This document shows, piece by piece, positions 56,577-64,000 of a DNA stretch of 64,000 nucleotides. Every line of letters begins with the position of its first letter. Positions within the stretch are counted from its first letter, which is position 1. The translations under genes and the position numbers were made by a program. Below the pieces are notes generated by a model. The model had not been told where the DNA came from. It searched no databases and saw nothing but the letters and a program-made list of their open reading frames with translations. Source of the stretch: Pseudoxanthomonas sp. SE1 (GTDB lineage: Bacteria > Pseudomonadota > Gammaproteobacteria > Xanthomonadales > Xanthomonadaceae); the NCBI RefSeq assembly GCF_029542205.1, contig NZ_CP113783.1, forward strand, positions 859,001 through 923,000, in the 5' to 3' direction.

Positions 56577-59249
56577 TCAGAAGTTCTGCTCGTACTTCAT
56601 GTACATCATGCGGCCGTACATGTTGTACAAGGTGTTGCTGTAGAACGGGAAGCCGAACAACGCGTTGTTGATCGGTGCGTCCTTGTTGGTGACGTTACGC
56701 GCACCGACCGAGATCTTCGCCTTCCACGGCAGGCTCACACCTGCCTGGACATCGAACGTGGTCCACGACGGCAGCGTCGTTGCTGCGGTGCCGTTGGAGC
56801 TCGATCCGATGTAGTTGGTGATCACGCCGAAGTTGTAGATGCCGCCGGTCCAGTTGAGGGCCAGTTGTCCACGATCTTCGGGGAACGTTGCCGTGCCGGC
56901 GCGTTCGATGGTGCCGGCCGCGATCGGGGTGAAGTCGTACTCGAGCTGATGCGACCACGCCAGCTTGGTATTGAACGTACCCAGGCTGTCGGTCTGGAAG
57001 CGCCAGCTGGCCTCGAAGTCCAGGCCCCGTGCCGTCTGCAACGCACCGTTGTCGGTCGGCAGCAGGATCAGGTTCGGAGCGCCCGGCAATACGGTGCCGT
57101 TGGGGGCAGTGATCGGAGCGCCACGGGTGACGCCGTAGCCCGGCACACCGGCATCGCCGTTGCGGAAGGCCAGTGCGCGCGGCACGGTGCCGATCACGTT
57201 CTCCAGTTCGACGTCGTAGTAGTCCAGCGCGAACGACAGGTCGGCGGTCGGGCTCCACACCACGCCCAGGCCCCAGTTGGTGGATTCTTCAGGGGTCAGG
57301 TTCGGGTTGGACGAAACCAGCCAGGTGTACTGACCCGACGAGGTGCAGGGATTCACCGGGTAGGGCTGGTACGCGGCATTGCCGGTCGCGGTGCGGACGG
57401 CCGTCAACGCTGCGCACGCCAGTTCGTCACCACCGGCGTGCGGCGGGCTGAGCGTGTTGACCGGCGGGCTGTTCAGGTTGGTGCTGGAGCTGTCGCCGTA
57501 CATGTCGACCAGGGTCGGTGCACGGAAGCCCTTGCCCCAGGTGCCACGGAACAGCAGCTCGTCCAGCGGACGGAATTCCAGCGACACGCGCGGCGAGAAC
57601 TTGCTGCCCAGGTCGTTGTAGCTGTCGTAACGGCCGGCCAGGGTCACGTCCAGGGACTCGAAGATCGGGAACAGCGCTTCGAAATAGGCCGCGTAGTAGG
57701 AACGCTCACCTTCGCCGCCCGCACCCGCGGAGCCGAACACGTTGCGTGCGGCGCTCTGGGCATCGTAGGTCTGGGTGAAGCGGTCATCGCGGTACTCGAA
57801 GCCCGTCACGAAGCCCACCGCGCCGGCCGGCATCTCGAACAGGTCGAAGCTGATATGGCCGTCGCCCGTGACCGAGCGCATCTGCGATTCCACGAACACG
57901 GTGTGGCCGATACGGCCGGCGTTGGCGGCGACGCTTGCATGAGTCGGATCGAAGGGGTTGAACGAACCCGAGTCGATCAGCTGCTGCAGCGTGCTGCCGA
58001 TGCCGTAGTTGTAGTTGACACTGTTCTGCGAGTTCAGGCCGTGGCCCAGGCTGACTTCCCAGTCGGCGCCGCCGAACCACTCATTGCTGCCATTCAGGCC
58101 GACCATGTACTCGCGCTGCTTGTCCTGGCGGATCGAGTCGCGCGTACCCAGCGGGGTGAAGCGGTAGTACAGGGTACCGGCTTCGCCGAAGGGGTTGAAC
58201 GGGTTGGTGGCCGAGATGGTGGGCAGCAGGCCGGGACCGCGGCCGCCATTGTCGACCGGCGCCGAGGCGTAGACGCCGAGGCTGCGGGTTTCCGAGTTCA
58301 ATGCGCGGAAGAAGAACTGCGTGGACTCGGTCAGGTTGTAGTTGCCGTTGACGAACAGGGCATTGCGACGCAGCGAGGACTCGTTCGCAGAGGTGGCACC
58401 GTGGTCGAAGGCGCAGCGGGTCGCGCTGATGCGGATGCTGTTTTCGAACTGGTCGCAGTTGGCAACGCTCTGCAGGCCGGCGCCGCCCAGGAAGGTGGCC
58501 GACGAGTTGTACGGGCTCAGGCCCGCGGTCCACAATGCGGCGGGAATCTTGTCGCGGATATCGCGGTTGAACATCATGTCGCGCTGCTGGTGGTCCAGCA
58601 CGAAGGTGACGTTGCCGCGGTCGGACGAGATGCCGCCGGAGACGCTCAGGGTGTTGCCATCGGGGCCGGCTTCGGACGAGGTCTCGTAGCTGGCGGTGAC
58701 GTTCATGCCCTCATAATCCTTGCGCAGGATGATGTTGACCACGCCGCCGATCGCGTCGGAACCGTACACGGCGCCGGCGCCTTCGCGCAGGATCTCGATG
58801 CGCTCGACCGCCGAGGTCGGGATCATGTTGATGTTGGCCGCACCGCCGGCCAGGGCGCCGGAGTTGGTCATGCGACGGCCGTCGATCAGGACCAGCGTGT
58901 AGGCCGAGCCCAGGCCGCGCAGGTTGATGGTGGCCTGCGAACCCGTGGCCGAGCCCGAAGATTCGCGCGTGGAGCCGAACGAGTTGTAGACGTTGTTGCG
59001 CAGGAAGTCGGAGACCGACAGTTCGCCCGCCGCTTCGATGTCCGCACGGGTGATCGTGGTGATCGGGGCCGCTGTTTCGATATCGGTGCGCTTGATGCGC
59101 GAACCCGTCACTTCGATGCGATTGAGGGTGGTGGTTTGATCGCTGCTGGCTTCCTGAGCGAAGGCAGCGCCCACGCCCGTGGCCGACACAGCACCGACCG
59201 CGAGCGCGAACGAAATCGCGTCACGAAGCTTCGTGGTTTTGCAGTTCAT
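56577..59249 (-). CDS. large TonB-dependent receptor (copy 2 of the modification locus)
   Basis: An 890-residue outer-membrane receptor. N-terminus MNCKTTKLRDAISFALAVGA, signal peptide ending AAFAQ. Plug: LNRIEVTGSRIKRTDIETAAPITTITRADIEAAGELSVSDFLRNNVYN and VERIEILREGAGAVYGSDAIGGVVNIILRKDYEG. The barrel has typical FRAPTLVDMYGDSSS and DPTHASVAANAGRIGH-like loops, and ends MYMKYEQNF. It shares signal peptide, plug wording and promoter layout with the receptor at 48284. The TonB-box-like RIEVTGS is intact. Ligand unknown; sulfated or glycosylated peptides or oligosaccharides are possible. Confidence 0.9.
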   Translation of the reverse strand: MNCKTTKLRDAISFALAVGAVSATGVGAAFAQEASSDQTTTLNRIEVTGSRIKRTDIETAAPITTITRADIEAAGELSVSDFLRNNVYNSFGSTRESSGSATGSQATINLRGLGSAYTLVLIDGRRMTNSGALAGGAANINMIPTSAVERIEILREGAGAVYGSDAIGGVVNIILRKDYEGMNVTASYETSSEAGPDGNTLSVSGGISSDRGNVTFVLDHQQRDMMFNRDIRDKIPAALWTAGLSPYNSSATFLGGAGLQSVANCDQFENSIRISATRCAFDHGATSANESSLRRNALFVNGNYNLTESTQFFFRALNSETRSLGVYASAPVDNGGRGPGLLPTISATNPFNPFGEAGTLYYRFTPLGTRDSIRQDKQREYMVGLNGSNEWFGGADWEVSLGHGLNSQNSVNYNYGIGSTLQQLIDSGSFNPFDPTHASVAANAGRIGHTVFVESQMRSVTGDGHISFDLFEMPAGAVGFVTGFEYRDDRFTQTYDAQSAARNVFGSAGAGGEGERSYYAAYFEALFPIFESLDVTLAGRYDSYNDLGSKFSPRVSLEFRPLDELLFRGTWGKGFRAPTLVDMYGDSSSTNLNSPPVNTLSPPHAGGDELACAALTAVRTATGNAAYQPYPVNPCTSSGQYTWLVSSNPNLTPEESTNWGLGVVWSPTADLSFALDYYDVELENVIGTVPRALAFRNGDAGVPGYGVTRGAPITAPNGTVLPGAPNLILLPTDNGALQTARGLDFEASWRFQTDSLGTFNTKLAWSHQLEYDFTPIAAGTIERAGTATFPEDRGQLALNWTGGIYNFGVITNYIGSSSNGTAATTLPSWTTFDVQAGVSLPWKAKISVGARNVTNKDAPINNALFGFPFYSNTLYNMYGRMMYMKYEQNF

Positions 59250-59332
59250 TTGTCTCTCTCTCCCGTAAGGGGTATCCCAAGGTGTCCCTCGAGGCGGTCA
59301 AAAGGGTGACCACGAAACGAGGGGGTGACCGG

Positions 59333-59361
59333 ATACTAGTCGGCTTTTAACGGGAATTAAA
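59333..59361 (-). promoter_or_regulatory. promoter of TonB receptor copy 2
   Basis: Minus strand TTTAAT (59361-59356), 17-base spacer, TAGTAT (59338-59333), then CCGGTCACCC. Same hexamer and spacing as at 51266-51294. The GGGTGACC motif occurs twice in the leader (near 59304 and 59322). Confidence 0.7.
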
Positions 59362-59387
59362 CCCGCGTGAAGATTGAGTAGGGGGAG

Positions 59388-59405
59388 ACGTAAGTTTTGT
59401 TACGT
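59388..59405. promoter_or_regulatory. possible operator upstream of TonB receptor copy 2
   Basis: ACGTAA and TTACGT arms around a six-base spacer form a perfect inverted repeat about 30 bases upstream of the -35. It could bind a regulator. Not found upstream of copy 1. Confidence 0.4.
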
Positions 59406-59541
59406 TTTTGTGAGATGGCGCACACAATTCAGCCTCCACGCGTGCCCCGATGGGGTGGGAGAGGGCGGGTCAGGGTGGTCCATTCACGGGAGCACGGCCA
59501 TGCCGCCTCGGCTTGAGGCGCGGCACGAAGGCTGCGACGGC

Positions 59542-60411
59542 TTAGAGGTCTTGCTCGTACCGGACGTAAGGCACGGTGCCTTCGTCGGCGTTGTCGTTGG
59601 TCAGCGAGAACGGATTCTTGCCGCGGGTGATGACGTTCTCGGCACCCACGGTGAGCTGTCCGCTCCACGGAGTGCGCCAGGTCAGGCCCAGGCCCAGGCC
59701 TTCGAACTTGCCGGGTTGGCCAGGCACGTCGATGACGCGGCCGATGATGTTTGCGCTGAAGGGGCCATAGCCGCCGCCGACGGTGAGGCTGCGGCTGTTC
59801 CACCGTTCGGCGAACGCGGGCACGTCGGAGGCGGGTACCAGCGTGGCCTTGGCGACTGCGCCGCCGATGGATACGAAGCCCTCGCGACCGATGTTCTTCT
59901 GTCCGAATACGGCCAGATCGTTCTGTTCGACGCGGCCCGTGGTGCGGCCGGACGACAGCCATGCCGGCAACGTGTCACGGCCCGTGCCGGCCGAGAGGCC
60001 GAGCTTGCCGCCCGGACGGCTGAGCACGGCGGACGCGCTGATACGCTGGCTGGAGGTCGCTTCGTCCTCGTCATCCAGCGTCGCCAGCATGCAGTGGCTC
60101 GCCAGATTGCCGATGTTGCCGACCACGCCGGCCTTGCGGTTGCAGACCAGCCCCAGCGCATCGCCGCTTTCCAGGCCGAATGCCGTGGTCAGCGAATTGC
60201 GGCCCATGCGCCAGCGGGCGCCGGCTTCGGCCTGGCCGGTCGGTTCCAGCAACAGGACGGCCTCGACCTTGCCATCGTTGTTCCAGATGGGCAGGGCGGT
60301 AGCCTGGGTATCGGCGGCCGGTTTGCGCGTGCTCTTCTGCGCATGCGCGTCCACCGCCACGCCGGAGGCGAGCAGCAGGGCAAGCGACAGTGACAGGCTA
60401 CGCAGATTCAT
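59542..60411 (-). CDS. small outer-membrane-like protein ending like a TonB receptor
   Basis: A 289-residue exported protein (signal peptide MNLRSLSLSLALLLASGVAVDAHAQ). The body alternates short beta-like segments (ARWRMGRNSLTTAFGLE, SLTVGGGYGPFSANIIGRV, LGLGLTWRTPWSGQLTVGAENVI) and ends PYVRYEQDL. The final 40 residues recall the last two strands of the nearby receptors (KISVGARNVTNKD to MKYEQNF). No plug or TonB box. It may be an 8- to 10-strand barrel or a paralogue derived from a receptor C-terminus. It has its own clear promoter (60466-60494). Confidence 0.65.
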   Translation of the reverse strand: MNLRSLSLSLALLLASGVAVDAHAQKSTRKPAADTQATALPIWNNDGKVEAVLLLEPTGQAEAGARWRMGRNSLTTAFGLESGDALGLVCNRKAGVVGNIGNLASHCMLATLDDEDEATSSQRISASAVLSRPGGKLGLSAGTGRDTLPAWLSSGRTTGRVEQNDLAVFGQKNIGREGFVSIGGAVAKATLVPASDVPAFAERWNSRSLTVGGGYGPFSANIIGRVIDVPGQPGKFEGLGLGLTWRTPWSGQLTVGAENVITRGKNPFSLTNDNADEGTVPYVRYEQDL

Positions 60412-60442
60412 GGCTCGCTTCAGACTCCTAGGACGACCTGGA

Positions 60443-60463
60443 GTTCCCCTCCCGAAGGGGAAC
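60443..60463 (-). promoter_or_regulatory. hairpin in the leader of the small outer-membrane protein
   Basis: GTTCCCC and GGGGAAC arms around a seven-base loop, inside the 5' leader between promoter and start. Could affect stability or translation; role unknown. Confidence 0.45.
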
Positions 60464-60465
60464 CG

Positions 60466-60494
60466 ATGCTATGCCTTTTATGTTTCTTTAACAA
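60466..60494 (-). promoter_or_regulatory. sigma-70 promoter of the small outer-membrane protein gene
   Basis: Minus strand TTGTTA (60494-60489), 17-base AT-rich spacer, TAGCAT (60471-60466). Good match in both boxes. Confidence 0.7.
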
Positions 60495-60523
60495 GTCCCC
60501 GGGGCGTCCGGCTGATGACCGGA

Positions 60524-61435
60524 CTACTGCAGGCGGTGCGGCGCCTCGGCTTCGACCGGGTGCGGGCTGAAAAGTTCCCCGATCTCCGAGGGCGTGAACC
60601 GATACTGCTGCCCACAGAACTCGCAACGGACTTCAGCCACCCCGTCGGCCAGTGCGGCCGTTGCCTCTTCCTTCCCCAACGACTGCAGCATGCTCTCAAC
60701 CCGCTCGCGTGAACAAGAGCATCCGAACCGAACTGGGCGTTCGGTCAGTATTTGGGGTGCTTCCTCGTGGAAAAGGCGATGCAGCAGGTCCCGGGTGGGC
60801 ACCGCCAGCAGTTCGGTTTCGCCCAGGGTGTCGAACAGGGCGCCCGCCCGGTTCCAACCGTCGACGTCGCCTTCGTCGCCCGGCAGCTTCTGCAGCATCA
60901 GGCCGCAGGCCCGCTCGCCGTCAGCGGATAGCAGCAGTCGTGTGGGTAACTGTTCGGACTGGCGGAAGTAGTCCTCGAAGGCCTCGGCCAGACGGCTGGC
61001 TTGAAGTCCGACCAGGCTCTGGTAGCGCTGGGGCTCGCGGGGATCCAGCCCGGGATTTTCGATGGTGATGGCGAGCAGGGCGTCGTCGCCCAGGTCGCGC
61101 AGATCGCGCGGGGCGTCCTGCTCCCCGGGTACCTGAATGATGCCGCGCACGGTGCCCGCCGCCGTGCACTCGGCAAACAGCGTGCGCAGCGCGCCGCTGC
61201 TGCGGAGCTGGATGGACAAACGCCCATCCACCTTGGTGTGACCGGTGAACAGCACTGCTGCGGCGCTGGCTTCACCCAGCAGTTCGCTGGCGGCCGGCGG
61301 ATATGCGTCCTGTCCGGCCACGGTCTGCCACGTTTCGTCCAGTCGCACGGCCACGCCACGGACGCCGGCAGCGGGAAGCAGGAATCGGGTCAGGGTATCG
61401 GCGTTGGCGTCGGTGGTCACGGGAGATCCATGCAT
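60524..61435 (-). CDS. hslO: Hsp33 redox-regulated chaperone
   Basis: A 303-residue holdase chaperone switched on by oxidation. The C-terminal zinc centre is CxC (FGCSCSRERVE) and CxxC (VRCEFCGQQY), 29 residues apart, as in Hsp33. The N-terminal domain shows AAAVLFTGHTKVDGRLSIQLRSSGALRTLFAEC. It protects proteins from aggregation under hypochlorite or heat plus peroxide. ATG 61435 begins the homologous part. It is divergent from mtgA. Confidence 0.93.
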   Translation of the reverse strand: MHGSPVTTDANADTLTRFLLPAAGVRGVAVRLDETWQTVAGQDAYPPAASELLGEASAAAVLFTGHTKVDGRLSIQLRSSGALRTLFAECTAAGTVRGIIQVPGEQDAPRDLRDLGDDALLAITIENPGLDPREPQRYQSLVGLQASRLAEAFEDYFRQSEQLPTRLLLSADGERACGLMLQKLPGDEGDVDGWNRAGALFDTLGETELLAVPTRDLLHRLFHEEAPQILTERPVRFGCSCSRERVESMLQSLGKEEATAALADGVAEVRCEFCGQQYRFTPSEIGELFSPHPVEAEAPHRLQ

Positions 61436-61544
61436 GGGAAGTGCGGGCGGGCGGAGCGTCTCGGCATAATGCGCCGTACGAATCCGCCAAGGGAAACGCC
61501 ACGATGGGGGCAACCATGACCATCCTCAAGCTCGGGATGGCCCG

Positions 61545-62318
61545 ATGAATGTGCCGACGGCCGCCAAGGTGCGGCGTCCACGTCGCTGGTTCCGCTGGCT
61601 GCTTGCGCTGCCGTTCCTGTTCGCGGCCGCCAGCATCCTGCAGGTCGCCGTGCTGCGGTTCGTCGATCCGCCGTTCACAGCGTTCATGGCGGCCCGGATG
61701 TTCGAAGCCTGGGGCCAGGGGGAGTGGGGCTTCCGCATTGCCTACGACTGGCGCGACATGGAGCGCATCGCCCCCAGCCTGCCGGTATCGATGGTGGCGG
61801 CGGAAGACCAGAACTTCGCAAGCCACCACGGGTTCGACCTGGCTGCCATCGAGAAGGCTCGCGCACATAACCGCAAGATGGTCGAGCGTGCCGAAAAGCG
61901 CGGCCGGCCTGTAACGCGGCTGCGTGGCGCCAGCACCATCAGCCAGCAGGTCGCCAAGAACGTGTTCCTGTGGCAAGGCCGCCATGCCGCCACGCGCTGG
62001 GCGCGGAAGGGGTTGGAGGCCTGGTACACGGTGTTGATCGAAATCCTGTGGCCGAAACATCGCATCCTGGAGGTGTACGCCAATGTCGCGGAATTCGGTG
62101 ACGGGGTGTACGGCGGCCAGGCGGCGGCACGGCGTTACTGGGGCAAGGATGCGGCGCGCCTGACGCCGGCCGAAAGCGCGCGTCTGGCCGCGGTGCTGCC
62201 GGCGCCGCGCCGCTACAGCGCGCAGAAACCCGGCCCCTACGTGCAGCGCCAGGCACGACGCATACAGCGGCAGGTCGGGCAGATCGGCGGCACGGCCTAT
62301 CTGGAGACGTTGCGATGA
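61545..62318 (+). CDS. mtgA: monofunctional biosynthetic peptidoglycan transglycosylase
   Basis: A 257-residue GT51 enzyme that polymerises lipid II into glycan strands at the outer face of the inner membrane. One membrane helix ([23 protein letters not shown], about 15-37). Motifs: [21 protein letters not shown] (catalytic Glu), [17 protein letters not shown] and [21 protein letters not shown]. Its stop overlaps the glycosyltransferase start by four bases (ATGA at 62315). Confidence 0.95.
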   Translation: MNVPTAAKVRRPRRWFRWLLALPFLFAAASILQVAVLRFVDPPFTAFMAARMFEAWGQGEWGFRIAYDWRDMERIAPSLPVSMVAAEDQNFASHHGFDLAAIEKARAHNRKMVERAEKRGRPVTRLRGASTISQQVAKNVFLWQGRHAATRWARKGLEAWYTVLIEILWPKHRILEVYANVAEFGDGVYGGQAAARRYWGKDAARLTPAESARLAAVLPAPRRYSAQKPGPYVQRQARRIQRQVGQIGGTAYLETLR

Positions 62319-63358
62319 GCGCGGTGGGTATTGTCTGGCAGGTTACCGTGGTGGTGGCCGCCTACAACGAAGCGCAAGCGCTGCCACTGCTGCATCCCCG
62401 CATCGTGGCGGCGTTGGATGCGATGCCGGAGGTACAGGGGCGCGTGCTGTACGTGGACGACGGCAGCCGGGATGCCACGTGGCCGGTGTTGTGCGCGCTG
62501 GCCGCAGCGGATTCCCGGGTCTCGGTGCTGCGGCTTTCACGTAACTTCGGCAAGGAAGCGGCGCTGACGGCGGGACTGGATCGGGTGGACACCGGTGCAG
62601 CGCTGATCCTGGATGCCGATGGTCAGGATCCTCCGGAGCTGATTGGCGAATTCGTACGCCAGTGGCAGGCCGGCCACGACAACGTGCACGGCACGCGGAT
62701 CGCGCGTGAAGGCGAGGGCTGGCTGAAGCGCGCCACGGCGCATGCGTTCTACCGCGTGATCGGCCGCTTGTCGAAGACGCCCATTCCTGCCGACACGGGC
62801 GACTTCCGGCTGCTGTCGCCGCGTGCGCTTGCCGCGTTGCGCGAACTGCGGGAGCGGCACCGGTTCATGAAGGGGCTGTTCGGCTGGGTCGGATTCAACC
62901 AGGTGGCAGTGCCCTACCATCGCGAGGCGCGCGTGGCCGGCAGCAGCAGCTTCGGCTTCTGGAAGCTGTGGAACTTCGCGCTGGAGGGCATCACCAGTTT
63001 CACCACGGCGCCGTTGAGGGTCGCGACCTACATCGGCGTGCTCACGGCACTGTTGGCGTTCGCGTTCGCCATCTACATCGTGACCAAGGCATTCCTGTTC
63101 GGCGATCCGGTGGCAGGCTGGCCCACCATGATGGTGGTCATCCTGTTCCTCGGTGGTACGCAGTTGGTGGCGCTGGGGCTGATCGGCGAATACCTGGGCC
63201 GTCTGTACGAGGAATCCAAGCAACGTCCGCTGTACCTGGTCGACACGTGGCAACCGGCGGCGGCAGGAGTATCCTTGCCCGTGCCAGATCGACCCGCTCC
63301 CTGTCCCGGAGATCGCCATGCGCACGGTTCGTCAGTTGCTGGGGTCCAAGACCCCTGA
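62315..63358 (+). CDS. GT2 glycosyltransferase, GtrB/ArnC-like, two C-terminal membrane helices
   Basis: A 347-residue membrane glycosyltransferase. N-terminal GT2 domain: [33 protein letters not shown] (DxDGQDPPE), [11 protein letters not shown]. Two C-terminal helices ([23 protein letters not shown] and [24 protein letters not shown]). Such enzymes transfer a sugar from a nucleotide to undecaprenyl phosphate; the sugar is unknown. The reading frame runs 41 bases into the CBS gene; the last 35 residues (Pro/His-rich) look unconserved. mtgA precedes it with overlap. Confidence 0.85.
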   Translation: MSAVGIVWQVTVVVAAYNEAQALPLLHPRIVAALDAMPEVQGRVLYVDDGSRDATWPVLCALAAADSRVSVLRLSRNFGKEAALTAGLDRVDTGAALILDADGQDPPELIGEFVRQWQAGHDNVHGTRIAREGEGWLKRATAHAFYRVIGRLSKTPIPADTGDFRLLSPRALAALRELRERHRFMKGLFGWVGFNQVAVPYHREARVAGSSSFGFWKLWNFALEGITSFTTAPLRVATYIGVLTALLAFAFAIYIVTKAFLFGDPVAGWPTMMVVILFLGGTQLVALGLIGEYLGRLYEESKQRPLYLVDTWQPAAAGVSLPVPDRPAPCPGDRHAHGSSVAGVQDP

Positions 63359-63746
63359 AGTCTTTTCGGTTTCGCCCGACGCCTCCGTCCTCGATGCCAT
63401 CAAGCTGATGGCGGAGAAGGGCGTGGGTGCGGTACTCGCCATGCAGGGCGCGCGACTCTGCGGCATCGTGTCCGAGCGCGACTATGCGCGCAAGGTGGTG
63501 TTGCAGGGACGTTCGTCATCCAATACGCCGGTACGCGACATCATGACGGCAAAGGTGGTGACGGTGCGTCCTGACGACAGTGTCGACCACTGCATGCAGA
63601 TCGTCACCGAGCATCGCATCCGCCATCTGCCGGTGGTGGAGGGTGAGGCGATCGTCGGCGTGATTTCCATCGGTGACCTGGTCAAGGCCGTGATCGAGGA
63701 CCAGCAGGTCGAACTGGACCAGTTGCAGCGCTATATCGCCAGCTGA
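63318..63746 (+). CDS. CBS-pair domain protein
   Basis: A 142-residue protein consisting of two CBS domains: VFSVSPDASVLDAIKLMAEKGVGAVLAMQGARLCGIVSERDYARKVVL and VVTVRPDDSVDHCMQIVTEHRIRHLPVVEGEAIVGVISIGDLVKAVIE. These bind adenosyl ligands (AMP, ATP, SAM) and act as regulatory modules; a stand-alone pair usually regulates another protein. GATCGCC precedes ATG 63318. It overlaps the glycosyltransferase frame by 41 bases, so it is probably cotranscribed. Confidence 0.88.
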   Translation: MRTVRQLLGSKTPEVFSVSPDASVLDAIKLMAEKGVGAVLAMQGARLCGIVSERDYARKVVLQGRSSSNTPVRDIMTAKVVTVRPDDSVDHCMQIVTEHRIRHLPVVEGEAIVGVISIGDLVKAVIEDQQVELDQLQRYIAS

Positions 63747-63757
63747 GGCGCGTACGC

Positions 63758-64000
63758 CTACTTCGCGTATTGCCCGCCGCAGCCACTGTCTTCACCGGGA
63801 CCGACTTCGATCGTCGCCAGTAGCGCGGCCGGCGGCGCGATGCTGCCGAGTGCGAGCGCAGTGGCGCCGCGCAGGCCGAGTCGTTTGAAGTCGGGACGGA
63901 ACGAGGGGTCCTTGAACGTGCCGCCCACCACCAGCGGAGAGCGCAGCGCCAGGATGCTGCGGTCCTTCGGCCTTGGACGCAGTTCCAGGTCCAGCGTCTC
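63758..64000 (-). CDS. AsmA-like protein, C-terminal end (runs off the window)
   Basis: The last 80 residues of a gene that begins beyond the window. The block ALRSPLVVGGTFKDPSFRP (after LDLELRPRPKDRSIL) is typical of the C-terminal domain of AsmA-family envelope proteins, which bridge inner and outer membranes in lipid transport. The end is EVGPGEDSGCGGQYAK. It converges on the CBS gene with about 11 bases between stops. The family call rests on this short piece. Confidence 0.65.
   Translation of the reverse strand, partial: ETLDLELRPRPKDRSILALRSPLVVGGTFKDPSFRPDFKRLGLRGATALALGSIAPPAALLATIEVGPGEDSGCGGQYAK

Noticed and set aside
48218..59309. Long plus-strand frames opposite both TonB receptors
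   Set aside because: Composition (Val/Ala/Arg/Gly/Asp) mirrors the receptor codons and there is no domain or ribosome site.

Overview
The window looks like a chromosomal segment of a GC-rich gammaproteobacterium of the Xanthomonadaceae (Xanthomonas / Stenotrophomonas / Pseudoxanthomonas type). The signs are abundant TonB-dependent receptors, a GTP-type PEP carboxykinase, a hemP-led heme locus under a Fur box, a yybP-ykoY riboswitch ahead of a TMEM165/GDT1 gene, FadE, and ECF sigma/anti-sigma pairs. The genus cannot be fixed from sequence alone. I saw no prophage, transposase, CRISPR, rRNA or tRNA. Gene density is high and most genes sit in short operons.

Layout. 1-6.4 kb: 5' end of metK (minus); a coupled pair for a bifunctional OlsF-like acyltransferase and an LpxH-like phosphatase, then a membrane metal-dependent hydrolase; on minus a small secreted protein, a methyltransferase and dusB. 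6.4-18.5 kb: metal and nucleoside functions: a Fur-box siderophore-type receptor plus PepSY protein, ribokinase and NupC transporter, a manganese riboswitch with its GDT1 exporter, an aldo/keto reductase, and the Fur-box heme operon hemP-receptor-unknown-DUF6607. 18.5-21.1 kb: ECF sigma, anti-sigma and a PDZ protein. 21.2-24.8 kb: SPFH/NfeD pair, gcvT, gcvH. 24.8-26.3 kb: about 1 kb without a gene, holding A/T tracts and a probable new small RNA, then a lysine-rich histone-H1-like gene. 26.4-37.3 kb: SRPBCC protein, serine hydrolase, GMC oxidoreductase, NTP/NDP-exchange-like transporter, DUF1304, and a hydrolase-fadE-hotdog operon facing a TetR regulator. 37.4-44.4 kb: small envelope proteins, a regulator, a 21-bp degenerate tandem array, pckG, and a second ECF/anti-sigma/DUF4097 module.

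44.5-59.3 kb is the most unusual region. Two large TonB-dependent receptors with near-identical N-termini and the same promoter layout are each followed by a hairpin and then by putative protein-modifying enzymes. The enzymes are two PF13759-type 2OG oxygenases (one with TPRs), a prolyl-hydroxylase-like 2OG oxygenase, a TPR-sulfotransferase, a TPR-OGT/SPINDLY-type glycosyltransferase and a SAM methyltransferase. A TPR-AspH-type hydroxylase converges on them. Four of these seven enzymes carry TPR arms, which suggests protein or peptide substrates. I read the region as a candidate undescribed receptor-linked modification system.

59.5-64 kb: a small barrel-like protein ending like a TonB receptor, hslO (Hsp33), mtgA, a GT2 glycosyltransferase, a CBS protein and the 3' end of an AsmA-like gene. 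All functions are inferred from motifs read by eye; no database search was run.
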